Below are positions 1 to 8,920 of a stretch of DNA of 54,811 nt, piece after piece (position 1 is the stretch's first letter; every line of letters begins with the position of its first letter). A model generated the notes under the pieces. That model was not told the origin of the DNA, searched no databases, and worked only from the letters and a program-made list of their open reading frames with translations. The position numbers were made by a program, and so were the translations under genes. Source of the DNA: Mesorhizobium sp. B2-7-1 (GTDB lineage: Bacteria > Pseudomonadota > Alphaproteobacteria > Rhizobiales > Rhizobiaceae); contig NZ_VFUA01000034.1 in the NCBI RefSeq assembly GCF_006440735.1, positions 1 to 54,811 of the forward strand. The letters run 5' to 3'.

Positions 1-738
1 GGCATTGTGCTGCCGGAAGAAAGCCTGCAGTTCCGGCGAATTTTCGAGCGCAGTGTCGCCATTCTGCGAGCCCCAGGCATACACATAGTCGAACGCGGGC
101 GACGGAACGAGCTTGGACCAGTGATCGACCATGACCTGCTCCTGAGTCGCCGTAGGCATGACATGTTTTCCGCCCGTGTCGGTCATCCAGCCGCCGCCGC
201 CGAAAGCCTGATAGATAGGAACAATCTTATCGGTCGGGATGCCGGATTTCACGGCCGCGGCCACGGCTCTGTCGATCATGTCGTAGTCGACGGTGGTTGT
301 GCCGGTGCGCACCGGATAGGGATCGACACCATAATAGTCGATACCGGTATTTGCGGGATTATAGGTGTTGGTGAAATCCGGATTGGTCGAAGACCCCATG
401 TTCATCATCGTGATGAAGGTTTTCGCGCCTGGGAAGTGTGAGTGTATCCAGTCGGATTCGGCCTTCAAAGTTGCCGCGCTGGCATAGGTTCCCCATTTGC
501 CCGTAGGGTCCGGCTCATCCATGAGATAGAACCCGAACACCTTCGGATTGTTGAGAAAAGGGGTGACCTGATCGATGAAAGACTGGGTGACGCCGTCATG
601 GGCGCCCAGATAGACCAGCGCCTTCATTCCGTCGGTGAGTTCATTCACTTGGGAAAGGTATTGAACGTCGACGAGGTTGAATCCAGCGGTCGCAACCGCG
701 GCGGCCGAACCGCCAGACGCATAGTGCAGAGTTGCCAT
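1..738 (-). CDS. Glycosidase-like secreted protein, partial (C-terminus beyond window)
   Basis: The reading frame is open from an ATG at 738 to the window edge, giving 246 visible codons with the C-terminus missing. A good Shine-Dalgarno (AAGAAGGA) precedes the ATG. There is no N-terminal signal peptide. The sequence reads like a TIM-barrel glycoside hydrolase: FYLMDEPDP at residues 70-78 resembles an acid/base Glu strand, followed by YYGVDPYPV (135-143) and a late YAWGSQ. The gene is divergent from a type I exporter at 1136-4262, and type I substrates lack Sec signals and usually carry C-terminal RTX repeats. I infer that this is the cargo and that RTX repeats lie outside the window. The exact substrate cannot be named; an unsecreted enzyme is the alternative. 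Confidence 0.72.
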   Translation of the reverse strand, partial: MATLHYASGGSAAAVATAGFNLVDVQYLSQVNELTDGMKALVYLGAHDGVTQSFIDQVTPFLNNPKVFGFYLMDEPDPTGKWGTYASAATLKAESDWIHSHFPGAKTFITMMNMGSSTNPDFTNTYNPANTGIDYYGVDPYPVRTGTTTVDYDMIDRAVAAAVKSGIPTDKIVPIYQAFGGGGWMTDTGGKHVMPTATQEQVMVDHWSKLVPSPAFDYVYAWGSQNGDTALENSPELQAFFRQHNA

Positions 739-1135
739 GCTTGTTCCTTCTTGTAATTCGGCAACGCCCCCTGCACCGTTTGCCTAGACGAAAGCTATAT
801 TAGACAGAAATCACATACCGATTTCGCCGGTCAAAATAAGTGATCAAGTTCCGCATCTTCCTTGGCACCCTCGAAGAAAAGCTCAATGTTTTCAGTGCAA
901 TCTCGCTTCGTCAATCGAGTTATCACGAAGCTTTCTCCTAACGTTATCCCCGCTTTTCACCGATTTACTGCCCCATTTTGGGACAGAGCCACGATTTCGC
1001 TTCATTTGGGTTAAAGTAGGCTGCATTAGCGACGCCTCACGTCCGGTAATCGCTCGGACCTGCATATCCATGCAATCAAGGTTTCTCATCTCGGGCAGCG
1101 TCAACAAAGCCGCGCGGTTATCCGCGTGAAATCGG
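739..1135. other. Intergenic region between divergent cargo and exporter genes
   Basis: About 400 bp with no convincing gene. The first ~200 bp beside the glycosidase-like gene are AT-richer than the surroundings, as expected for divergent promoters. A minus-strand frame at 892-1152 has no recognisable family features and overlaps the exporter start. I see no clear operator palindrome. Confidence 0.5.
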
Positions 1136-2896
1136 ATGGCAATGAAGACCAAGCAAGAATTCTCCTCCCTTTTACGGATCGCGATGTCGGACTGCGCCCA
1201 GGGCTTGTTTGGCGTCGGGCTCTTTTCCGCGGTGACGAACCTCCTGGCGCTGACCGGGTCTCTCTATATGCTCCAGGTCTATGACCGGGTGCTGCCCTCG
1301 CAGAGTGTTCCGACCCTCGTCGGGTTGACGATTGGAATGTTGGGCCTCTATGCCGCTTACGGACTGCTCGACTTCATTCGGCTTCGCCTGTTGGTCCGTA
1401 TTTCCAGCCGGCTCTACAGAAACCTGCATCAAAGGGCATTCGCCATTTCGGTGCTTTTGCCGCTCAAGGCAGGTCGGGAAGCAGACCGGCTCGATCCGTT
1501 GCGGGACCTCGACCACCTGCGTGGCTTTCTTGCGGGATCCGGGCCGACAGTCATCTTCGATGCACCCTGGATCCCTTTCTATCTGCTAATCATCTATATG
1601 TTGCACCCCTCGCTCGGCGTGCTGGCCACGATCGGCGCTCTTGCGGTGGTGGCGCTAACCGCAGTCGCGGAAATCTTCGGCCGCAGGCCTGCCAGACTGA
1701 CATCCGAAGCCATGATCTCGCAGCGCGCGCTGGCCGAGTCCGGCCGTCGCAACGCCGAGGTCATCCAGGCGATGGGCCTCTCTCCCAGGCTGGCGAGGCG
1801 CTGGAGCGACATCGTTCATGGCTATCTGGCGCATCAGGAGCGGCTCTCCGACATCATAGGAGGGACCAGCTCATTGTCGAAAGCGCTGAGGATGGCGCTG
1901 CAGTCTTCAGTGCTGGGCCTCGGCGCGTACCTAGTCATCGGGGGCGAAGCGTCCCCCGGCGTGATCATCGCATCATCGATATTGCTGGGCCGCGCGCTTG
2001 CTCCGGTCGATGCGGCGATCGCAAATTGGAAAGGCTTTCTGGCGACACGGCATAGCTATTTCCAACTCAAGGCCATGTTGGACTCGTTCGAAAACCCGAT
2101 CGAGCCTTTGGAACTGCCCCGGCCGCAAACGCGGCTGACCGTCGAGACGTTGACGGTAGCGCCGCCCGGCGCGCGAAAGCCAACCGTGCTCGACGTAAGT
2201 TTTCAGCTGTCGCGCGGCGCGGGCATGGCCATCGTCGGCCCGAGCGGTTCCGGGAAGACGACGCTGGTGCGGGCCTTGGTCGGGGCCTGGAGACCGCTCA
2301 ACGGCAACGTAAGGTTGGACGACGCCCCTCTTGATCAGTGGAACCCGCACTCGCTCGGCGCTCATATCGGCTATCTGCCGCAGGATGTTGAACTTTTTGA
2401 CGGGACGGTAGCGGACAACATCTCCCGGTTCGGCGGCAAGAGCGATTCCAAGGGTGTGCTCGCGGCCGCCAGGGCCGCAGGCGTCTACTCGATGATCATG
2501 CATCTGCCGGAAGGTTTTCAAACTCGTATCGGCGAGGGAGGCAGGGCCTTGTCGGCAGGCCAGAGACAATTGATCGGGCTTGCCAGGGCGCTCTATGGCG
2601 AGCCGTTTCTCGTTGTCCTGGACGAGCCAAACTCAAATCTCGATGTCGAAGGCGACGCCGCGCTTGCTGGCGCAATTCTGGCCGTCCGCCAGCGCGGAGG
2701 TATCGTTGTTGTCGTTGCACACCGTCCGTCCGCTCTCACCAACATCGATCAGGTTCTGGTGATGTCCAACGGCATGGTTCGCACCTTTGGCTCTCGCGAG
2801 GAGGTGTTGGCGAGCATCGCACGACCACCCTCTTCCGCCACGCACCGCCCCTCCCCGGTGATTCCCATCCAAAGGGGCGTGAGCGGACATGCGTGA
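1136..2896 (+). CDS. Type I secretion ABC permease/ATPase (PrtD type)
   Basis: This is the inner-membrane exporter of a type I secretion system, 586 aa, the usual length for the PrtD/TIGR01842 family. Residues about 20-300 form the membrane domain (start LLALTGSLYMLQVYDRVLPS, typical of the family). The ATPase follows, with Walker A GPSGSGKTT near 368, Q-loop GYLPQDVELFDG, signature LSAGQRQ at 472-478, Walker B LVVLDEP near 497 and the H-loop VVVAHRP near 527. No C39 peptidase domain is present, so no leader is cleaved. ATG 1136 has no strong Shine-Dalgarno, and ATG 1142 is an alternative. It overlaps the downstream adaptor by 8 bp. The outer-membrane TolC partner is not in the window. Confidence 0.93.
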   Translation: MAMKTKQEFSSLLRIAMSDCAQGLFGVGLFSAVTNLLALTGSLYMLQVYDRVLPSQSVPTLVGLTIGMLGLYAAYGLLDFIRLRLLVRISSRLYRNLHQRAFAISVLLPLKAGREADRLDPLRDLDHLRGFLAGSGPTVIFDAPWIPFYLLIIYMLHPSLGVLATIGALAVVALTAVAEIFGRRPARLTSEAMISQRALAESGRRNAEVIQAMGLSPRLARRWSDIVHGYLAHQERLSDIIGGTSSLSKALRMALQSSVLGLGAYLVIGGEASPGVIIASSILLGRALAPVDAAIANWKGFLATRHSYFQLKAMLDSFENPIEPLELPRPQTRLTVETLTVAPPGARKPTVLDVSFQLSRGAGMAIVGPSGSGKTTLVRALVGAWRPLNGNVRLDDAPLDQWNPHSLGAHIGYLPQDVELFDGTVADNISRFGGKSDSKGVLAAARAAGVYSMIMHLPEGFQTRIGEGGRALSAGQRQLIGLARALYGEPFLVVLDEPNSNLDVEGDAALAGAILAVRQRGGIVVVVAHRPSALTNIDQVLVMSNGMVRTFGSREEVLASIARPPSSATHRPSPVIPIQRGVSGHA

Positions 2897-4262
2897 TGTT
2901 CTGCCTCGCGTTTTTGCGTTCCTGCCATGGTACAGCCGGTTCGACGCTGGTGTGCGCTCTACGGGCACGAAAGTGCTCACGCCCCCCGGCAACCTCGGAC
3001 CTAGCCTGGCGCTCGGGCTGATGGTGACTTGCTTGCTGGTCGTTGGCGGAGGGCTGTGGCTCGGCTTGACCCAGATAGCGGGCGCTGTGATCGCACCCGC
3101 GACCGTCGTGGTCGAAAGCAACACCAAAAAGGTGCAGCACCAGGCCGGCGGCACGATCAGCGACATCCTTGCGCAGGATGGCGATCATGTTCGGGTCGGA
3201 GACGTGTTGCTCAGGCTGGACGATACGCTGGCGCGGGCAAACCTTGAGATCATAAGCGAGGATTTCGATCGCGCCACAGCACGGCTCGCCCGACTGGAGG
3301 CGGAGCGTCAGGGGCTGACGACAATGCAGCTTCCAGCTGCTCTTCAGGCGGAGATGGACAAGCCGGGCGTGGCGGCCCTGGTCGATGGCGAGCGCGCCTT
3401 GCTCCAGACGCGAGCGTCGGAACTGGCTGGTCAAAAAACGCTGCTGCGGAGCCAAACCGAGCAGATTGAGCGTCAGCTCGAAGGACTGAAGGCCCAGCAG
3501 GCCGCGATGGACGAATCCGCTGCTTTGCTGGGCCGCGATCTCACCGATGTGGATTCTCTCTACTCCAAGAAGCTGGTTTCGAAAGAGAGACTCAGCAACG
3601 TCAGGTTGGACGCGACAAGGGCCAAAGGCGAATCCGGGCGGCTGGCGGCGGCCGTCGCGGAAGCCCAAGTCAAGATCACCGAAACCGAGCTGCAGGTTCT
3701 GCAGCTTGACGAACAAAGGCGAAGCGAAGTGACGAAGGAGCTCCGCGAAACGGAAGCCAAGCGGACCGAGCTCGACGAACGCAAGATAGTGGCTCAGGAC
3801 GAGCTGACCAAAACTGAAATCCGCGCCCCGCAATCGGGAACGATACAGCAATCCTCCGTCCACACGATTGGCGGTGTAATCGCTCCCGGGGAACTGCTGA
3901 TGACAGTTGTCCCCGATGCGGACAATCTGGTCGTGGACGCGCTCATTCCTCCGGCGCGGGTAGATGACATTCGGTCAGGTCAACCGGTCTCGATCCGTTT
4001 CCCGGCCTTCGATGCCGGTACGACACCCGCCTGCCAGGGCGCGGTGAAGTGGATTTCCGCAGACCTGATCAAGGACCCGCAGCGCCAAGCGCCCTATTTC
4101 TCGGCACGCATCAGCGTCGAGAACAGGACGGGTTGCCTGAGGGACGCGAAGGTGCTCAAGCCCGGCATGCCGGCCGAGGTTCACATAAGCACAGGCCGGC
4201 GCAGTGTCTGGTCTTATCTGTTGAAGCCGCTCACCGACCAGATGTCACGCGCTTTCCGGTAG
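2889..4262 (+). CDS. Type I secretion periplasmic adaptor (HlyD family)
   Basis: Membrane-fusion protein, 457 aa, that links the ABC exporter to an outer-membrane TolC-like channel. After a short cytoplasmic N-terminus there is one membrane helix (about residues 40-62), then a half lipoyl-like motif (GGTISDILAQDGDHVRVGDV), a long alpha-hairpin rich in Glu, Arg and Leu (about 100-310) and the second half-motif IRAPQSGTIQQSSVHTIGG. The C-terminal beta-barrel segment ends PGMPAEVHISTGRRSVWSYL, near-diagnostic for TIGR01843. It overlaps the exporter gene by 8 bp, so the two are one operon. Confidence 0.93.
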   Translation: MRDVLPRVFAFLPWYSRFDAGVRSTGTKVLTPPGNLGPSLALGLMVTCLLVVGGGLWLGLTQIAGAVIAPATVVVESNTKKVQHQAGGTISDILAQDGDHVRVGDVLLRLDDTLARANLEIISEDFDRATARLARLEAERQGLTTMQLPAALQAEMDKPGVAALVDGERALLQTRASELAGQKTLLRSQTEQIERQLEGLKAQQAAMDESAALLGRDLTDVDSLYSKKLVSKERLSNVRLDATRAKGESGRLAAAVAEAQVKITETELQVLQLDEQRRSEVTKELRETEAKRTELDERKIVAQDELTKTEIRAPQSGTIQQSSVHTIGGVIAPGELLMTVVPDADNLVVDALIPPARVDDIRSGQPVSIRFPAFDAGTTPACQGAVKWISADLIKDPQRQAPYFSARISVENRTGCLRDAKVLKPGMPAEVHISTGRRSVWSYLLKPLTDQMSRAFR

Positions 4263-4328
4263 GCAAATATAGAGTCCAATTCGGCGCCTCCGAAGGCCTG
4301 CAAGGCGGCACCCGGCGATCGGATTAAA

Positions 4329-4523
4329 TCATCCCGCCAGTCGCAGATGCCGTTCGAAAATGGCGAGCTTGTCACCGTAGGGCAGCCGAACCGTTTCTTG
4401 GCATCGCTCGCACTTGAAGCTCGTAATGCTCTTGATCCAGGAGCCTTTCTTGACCAGCAGGACGTGACAGCGGGGACATTGGAAGGTCAGATCCTGGTCG
4501 AACAGGCGATTGGACAAAGCCAT
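4329..4523 (-). CDS. Small zinc-ribbon protein
   Basis: A 64-residue protein with two Cys pairs, CPRC and CERC, separated by a Lys/Ser-rich loop, as expected for one zinc ribbon. It may bind nucleic acid or protein, but I do not recognise a named family. I chose the ATG at 4523 because a GGGGGGAC Shine-Dalgarno lies just upstream. An in-frame ATG at 4559 would add 12 residues with weaker support. It is convergent with the HlyD-type gene. Confidence 0.6.
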   Translation of the reverse strand: MALSNRLFDQDLTFQCPRCHVLLVKKGSWIKSITSFKCERCQETVRLPYGDKLAIFERHLRLAG

Positions 4524-4598
4524 TGCGTCCCCCCAAAATGAATCGGCCATGCAGAACATTCTGAATGCGCGCGTCTAGGCCTATAAGTGTCCTCCCAA

Positions 4599-4638
4599 GA
4601 GACCCGACCGGACCATGTGTTTGAGACGGCCGGGTCTC
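4599..4638. repeat. Hairpin, 12-bp arms
   Basis: GAGACCCGACCG at 4599-4610 pairs with CGGCCGGGTCTC at 4627-4638, with one G-T pair and a 16-nt loop. It lies in the gap upstream of the zinc-ribbon gene. There is no T-run, so it is not a classical terminator. Confidence 0.45.
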
Positions 4639-4868
4639 ACCTCGCCTGAGGGTGGCAAGGCAATGTACATTGCGCCACCTTTGCGCGCTCTGCTTTAACC
4701 TAGGTGATTCCCGACACTGCCCCCTCCGCAGGTCGCGGCCACCACTCCCCGCCTTCGCGCGTCTTAGTCTCCAGAAACGCGGGGCCGTTGCCTGTGTTGG
4801 CGCTGACGTCAGGAACATCGGCTTGCTCTAGGGGTTTTCTCAGGAGGCATCGCGTTCCCGGGTGGACC

Positions 4869-5000
4869 ATGGCCGAGTTGGCATTTGCGTTCGTGTATTT
4901 TTCGGGGCTGACGGGCCACGACATGGTAGGCGCTGTCGTGTCTTTGATGGCGGGGCTTCTTCTCTACAACATCGTGCGCGAAGACCGCCCAAACCGATAG
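4869..5000 (+). CDS. Possible 43-residue membrane peptide
   Basis: An ATG at 4869 opens a 43-codon frame with one or two hydrophobic stretches (FAFVYFSGL and VVSLMAGLLLYNIV) and a charged C-terminus. The longer frame reading into it from 4704 has no coding character. No family is recognised and the Shine-Dalgarno is weak. Small single-helix proteins of this style are common in rhizobia, but this could be chance. Confidence 0.3.
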   Translation: MAELAFAFVYFSGLTGHDMVGAVVSLMAGLLLYNIVREDRPNR

Positions 5001-5550
5001 CGCCGAAACGATACCAGGTCGACGACCGAGCGGCCCGGCTCGAAAGCGGGGGGTGCCCACGAGCCGGGCCTGACCGGCGGGGCACGGACTAGATACAGGG
5101 CGCCGGCTGATATTTGTCATATCAGCTTATGCTAAAATAATAGCCCTTCGAACGAAGGACGTTTGAACCAGCCGCCGGCGGGACGCGAGGGCGTGCTGAT
5201 TGCGGAACCTCCACTCGGACGAGCTGCCACGACCCGCTTGCGGGCTCCATCAAGACCGAGATGGTCAGGTATTTTGGAGCTTGCTGAAAGCCATTTCGGC
5301 AATTGCGATATCGTGCAAAGTTTGGAACGCCTCGGCCCATGCCGGGCTAACAAGCTCAAGCCGCGTGTCGCTTGCGTGGCTTTCCCCTATTCGCAGGATG
5401 AAGCATTAGATGTTGCTGATATGATGCTGTCAGCCGGCTGGACTCACAACTGCCCGGTCAGGCCCGGCAATCGCTGGCCGCACACCCGACGGCGGCTGCC
5501 GGGCCGCTCACCGTCACAGCATCCAACATTGCGCCGTCCAGCGTGAGAGT
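5001..5550. other. Gap without supported genes; hairpin at 5106-5126
   Basis: No frame here has recognisable protein features. The only structure I see is GCTGATAT (5106-5113) pairing with ATATCAGC (5119-5126) over a 5-nt loop. The region precedes the integrase remnant and looks like decayed accessory DNA. Confidence 0.4.
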
Positions 5551-6594
5551 ATGGTTGGCAAACCGTGTATCAAGCGCGATCGTTCTCCATCGTGCCCAAG
5601 GTCTTTGCTATTTGAAAAGCGTTGGCAGTTCGGCACCGCGGCGCGCACCTGCTACGGGTTGGCACTTTGGCTCGGCAACCGCCGCGGCGACGTCGCGCGC
5701 CTGCGCTGGGATCAGAGAATCACTCGTCGTGTGTTCATCGATGGCATCGAGCGTCACTTCGATGGGTTTGATATCGTTCAGGCCAAGAACAAGGGACGAA
5801 CTGGTGGCAAACGGCTCTTCGTGCCGATCACACCGATGCTGTCTGAGATTCTAGATGCGGCCGACAGGCGCGGCGAGACTGTCCTGGTCAACGGCTATGG
5901 AGAGCCTTTCTCCGCCAAGTCGCTGACTGGAATGATGGCGCATTGGTGCAAGCTTGCCGGCATGCCGAAGGGCCTGACCCTCCATGGCTTAAGGAAGTCT
6001 CTCGGTGTTTGTCTGGCCGAGGCAGAGGCTTCGACCAGGCAGCTCATGGACGTGCTCGGTCACGACGACATCGATCATGCAGAACTCTATTCGCGCGAGG
6101 CATCGCAGGTACGGCGGCAGTCCAAGGGATGGGTCGTGCGTCTCGTGACGCGCAAGCCGATGCTTGGCGAACCTATTGGCGAACCTCGTGGCGAACCACC
6201 CTATAAAGCCTTGATAAATAACGATAGTGGTGGGCCCGGAGGGCGTAAGAAAGTCCCTGATTTCATTGACTTTTTCGTGGGTCAAAATCCGAATTCTTCC
6301 CGTATAGTTCCGCATGGTCCCGTGACGCATAAACCTTTGCGAGCATACGGGCCCTTCGGAGCCATGTTGACCGGGTTCTGCACCGAGCAGCTGATCGGGT
6401 CGGTGATTGGCGCTTGCTTGGAGAAGTCGACGCCAAGCGCCTGCAATTCGTCGATGCATTCAGACACATTTTTTCGGCTGGCACGGTTGGGCGGGGCAGC
6501 GGTGCCTGCGCGGCAGGAATTGGCGCCAGTGGGCCTACGCTGTCGGATGAGGCGCCGCCTCCGGCCGCGGGCTCGGCACAGGCGATTGCCTTGA
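5551..6594 (+). pseudogene. Tyrosine recombinase/integrase, N-terminally truncated
   Basis: The frame retains the catalytic half of a phage-type integrase: the first Arg in GNRRGDVARLRW, the HGLRKS box (His-x-x-Arg), LGHDDIDH with the second His, and the tyrosine in AELYSREAS. The usual ~200-residue N-terminal SAM-like/core-binding part is missing and the first ~25 residues are not integrase-like. Integrase similarity ends near 6150; the frame then runs through a copy of the tRNA-Ile2 3' end (6228-6243) and unrelated sequence to 6594. An int gene whose 3' end abuts a tRNA-derived repeat is a standard island boundary. It is probably non-functional. Confidence 0.72.
6228..6243. repeat. att-like 16-bp repeat of tRNA-Ile2 3' end
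   Basis: TGGTGGGCCCGGAGGG is identical to 17628-17643, which is the 3' terminus (including CCA) of the tRNA-Ile2 gene, in the same orientation. The flanks do not match. A 16-bp chance match within 55 kb is very unlikely, and integrases commonly use tRNA 3' ends as att sites. Confidence 0.75.
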
Positions 6595-6756
6595 GGCGAG
6601 CCCCTCGTCGAGCGACTCGTCTGGCCGGATCTGTGGTGTGGGCGCGGTCGCCGGCAGCTCAAGCACCTTCGCACCTGCTTCGGCGCCGAGCGAGATGGCA
6701 ACGGCTGCCGTCACCGCCGTACCGAGCGCGCGGATTCTCCCAAAAACCTTTGCCAT
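6282..6756 (-). pseudogene. Extensin-family protein remnant, frameshifted and truncated
   Basis: An ATG at 6756 starts a 73-codon frame with a signal peptide (about residues 1-29, cleavage near AEAGA) and a Pro-rich linker ending at 6535. A second minus frame offset by one base carries VSECIDELQALGVDF then DPISCSVQNPVNM. This pattern resembles the start of the extensin-like C-terminal domain (Cys, ALGV.F, CG...PV). The two halves fit one gene broken by a frameshift near 6550-6590 and cut off before the rest of the domain. The family call is from pattern memory and is moderate. Confidence 0.45.
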
Positions 6757-6760
6757 GCAT

Positions 6761-7073
6761 CTAAAGTTGTGTCGCTAAACGCTCACCGCAACGGCTGGTG
6801 ACTTTACAATGAGATGAGCGACTGTTTCGGGGCATTGGCACGGCAGGCCAGCATCTCCATCGAAGACGGCCTTCGGCCAGGAGGAGGCAGCGCGTCGAGG
6901 CGAATGCGATGGCGAGATCGCCAAGCTCACAGCGCTTCGCGATAGACCGGCGGGCACGATACGCATCACGGTGCCGCCCACTGTTGAAATTGCTAATGGG
7001 TCTCGCACACTCTATCGCTAGAACCATCGAAAGAGTTCTCTCCGGAACTATTGATCTTGGGTGGGGGTGACTA
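6761..7073. other. Decayed intergenic DNA upstream of the HupE-like gene
   Basis: Apart from the LysR fragment at 6914-7021, I see no intact gene or clear regulatory palindrome in these 313 bases. Confidence 0.4.
6914..7021 (+). pseudogene. LysR-type regulator fragment
   Basis: One plus frame reads EIAKLTALRDRPAGTIRIT followed by a short tail to a TAG at 7019-7021. TALRDxPAGTIRIT is the hallmark junction between the linker helix and effector domain of the LysR subfamily related to YafC/DmlR. Neither the helix-turn-helix nor the remaining effector domain is present, so it is a remnant of about 35 codons. Confidence 0.5.
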
Positions 7074-7724
7074 TTGCCTAGACAGCAGACCGTCGCGGCG
7101 CATCAACCGAACTTTAGGCAAACCGATGCCTTTCGGCCAGGGCGTGTCTTCGTCTCTCTCTTGGTCGTCAGTTGTGTACTCATATCCATGCCGACGGCGG
7201 TCCAGGCTCACATAATTCAGTCTTGATCTGGGGGGTTCGGCAGCGGGTTCGAGCATCCGTTGACCGGCCCCGATCATTTTCTGGCGATGTTCGCCGTCGG
7301 CCTATGGGGTGCTCAGATCGGCGGACGATCAATATGGACGCTGCCTGTTGCCTTCCCGCTGATCATGGTTCTCGGCGGCATCGCCGGCATTGCGGGAATC
7401 CCTCTACCCGGCGTGGAGATCGGAATCGCGCTTTCGATCATCGCGCTAGGACTGGCCATTGCATGCGCCTGGCGGCCGGCGGAATGGATGGCCTTGCTGT
7501 TGATCGCAGTGTTTGCGATCTGTCATGGATATGCTCACGGTGCGGAGCTTCCGAACGCAGCCGATCCAGCCGACTACGCAATCGGGTTTGTCATCGCCAC
7601 CGGCTTGATCCATCTTCTTGGCATCGGGGTCGGGCTTGTTCTAGGCAAGCCGTTCGGCGGACGGCTATCGCAAGCGCTGGGCGGGCTGATCGCGGTTGGA
7701 GGCGTCTATTTCCTTGTCACTTGA
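7074..7724 (+). pseudogene. HupE/UreJ-family metal transporter with in-frame TGA
   Basis: HupE/UreJ proteins are small integral membrane proteins tied to nickel, cobalt or zinc-related loci. The frame from about 7074 encodes a signal peptide (SLLVVSCVLISMPTAVQAH), then a TGA at 7224-7226, then GGFGSGFEHPLTGPDHFLAM, the family signature, and about five to six further helices to 7724. The segments before and after the TGA are in the same frame, so one substitution (for example CGA to TGA) explains it. A TTG at 7260 could restart translation but would omit the signal peptide and half of the HPLTGPDH motif. I treat it as a pseudogene; readthrough or sequencing error remain possible. Confidence 0.7.
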
Positions 7725-8499
7725 GAAGGACACCGAGCGAACAACGCCGGGGGCTCTGCGCTGGTCCGGCCCCCTGCTGGCATTCCTCGGGATTGCCTCG
7801 ATCTGCGCTCTCCTATTGGAGACGCGATCCGAGCGGTCGGTGACGACATGGTGGATTCTCAACAGTGGCCTTTCCGCAGAACGGGTCATGCCGCTTGCCG
7901 GATTGGGTGTGGCGATCGCACTGGCGCGCGGACGCCACGTGGCTGCCGCACTGGCAACATTTCTCCTGGGCGTCGTGCTCGGAATTGCCTTTCGTGATCG
8001 GTATCTCGCCATCATGGCGGACGTCCCCGGGGTGACAACGCACCTTTTCCTGACCGGGCCAGTTTCGGCGCTCACGGCCGGCCTGCTGTTGATCCTGCCT
8101 GCCCGCGTCAGACGATGGATTCTTCCCGTTGGCGCCATGTTGATCGGCGCGATGCTCGGTGTCGCCACAACGCTGACCGACCCCACCTTGCATGATCCCG
8201 CAATTTCGATGGTCGCCACGCTTATCGGTTTGTGGATCCTGGCTGCCATTGGTCTCAGCGGGCACGCCTTCTGGCACGGCTGGTTTCCGATTGCCGCGCG
8301 CATCCTTGGCAGCTGGCTGATTGCGATTGGCCTTCTTCTTGGCGGCGCGGCAATAGCCTCCAAGCCTCCGGTGCTTGCGCCACCGCCTCCGCCGGCGTCG
8401 TTCACCGAAGGCGGAGCAAACCGCTTTGAAACACCGTTTCCGGGCATCAATCGGCAAGGCGACCGTTCACGGAACGCTGCAAGGCCATCCCTTCCGTGA
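7714..8499 (+). CDS. Polytopic membrane protein, unknown function
   Basis: About 261 residues with roughly seven hydrophobic helices, a short charged N-terminus and a Pro-rich tail (VLAPPPPPASF) followed by a polar C-terminus. It overlaps the end of the HupE-like frame by 11 bp, so the two were probably co-transcribed. No ATG is available near the start; TTG 7714 and TTG 7696 are both possible. I do not recognise a named family. Its position next to HupE and COG0523/zur genes suggests a role in metal homeostasis, but that is inference. Confidence 0.62.
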   Translation: MSLEKDTERTTPGALRWSGPLLAFLGIASICALLLETRSERSVTTWWILNSGLSAERVMPLAGLGVAIALARGRHVAAALATFLLGVVLGIAFRDRYLAIMADVPGVTTHLFLTGPVSALTAGLLLILPARVRRWILPVGAMLIGAMLGVATTLTDPTLHDPAISMVATLIGLWILAAIGLSGHAFWHGWFPIAARILGSWLIAIGLLLGGAAIASKPPVLAPPPPPASFTEGGANRFETPFPGINRQGDRSRNAARPSLP

Positions 8500-8602
8500 A
8501 CAAGCGCTGTGAGGTTGCCGGGGAATTTCGGTCGACCGTCCTTGCATGGCATTTCTGAGGGTCCGCCGCCAACGGTTTGGCGGGGGAATGAGCCCGAATA
8601 CC

Positions 8603-8920
8603 TCAGCCTCTCCTATCCCTTCGCTTTTCCTGAACGGCCGATCGGGGCCCGGTATTTTCCAGCGCATGAGCCACATCCGTTTCGCGCACATTCTCTATGG
8701 GCTTCAAAATGCGGATGGACCGGGTCGGCATGTTTGCCACTATGATGCCGATGACCGTCTCGACGTCCGGGCATCCCTGATCGCGGCAGATGATTTCATT
8801 CACCGAAATGGTCATATCTTCGGACCAACCGATATGGGCTCTCACCCAATCCTTGATTCTCGACGAAGAGGGAGGAACCGTTCTGCTGCGAGGCGCCAGC
8901 GGATTGAAGAATGGTATCAT
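8603..8920 (-). CDS. Small conserved protein with CxxxGCPxxET motif, coupled to COG0523 gene
   Basis: 105 residues. The core IICRDQGCPDVETVIGIIV followed by RSIRILKPIENVRETDV matches a small conserved family I recall beside COG0523 GTPases, with a C-x(4)-CPPxETV-like motif and a KIHKPxxEVTxxDV segment. The function is not known to me. The ATG at 8920 overlaps the TGA of the upstream GTPase gene (ATGA), which argues for translational coupling and for this start. It is the last gene of the zur operon. The two cysteines suggest metal or thiol chemistry, which is unproven. Confidence 0.68.
   Translation of the reverse strand: MIPFFNPLAPRSRTVPPSSSRIKDWVRAHIGWSEDMTISVNEIICRDQGCPDVETVIGIIVANMPTRSIRILKPIENVRETDVAHALENTGPRSAVQEKRRDRRG

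Noticed and set aside
892..1152. 86-residue minus-strand frame upstream of the exporter gene
   Set aside because: No family features, overlaps the exporter start and lies in a divergent promoter region.
5163..5546. 127-residue plus-strand frame before the integrase remnant
   Set aside because: No recognisable domain or codon bias; competing frames of similar quality exist on both strands.
7074..8499. Hydrogenase or urease cluster suggested by HupE/UreJ
   Set aside because: No hydrogenase or urease genes occur in the window; the family is broadly metal-linked and here sits with zinc genes.
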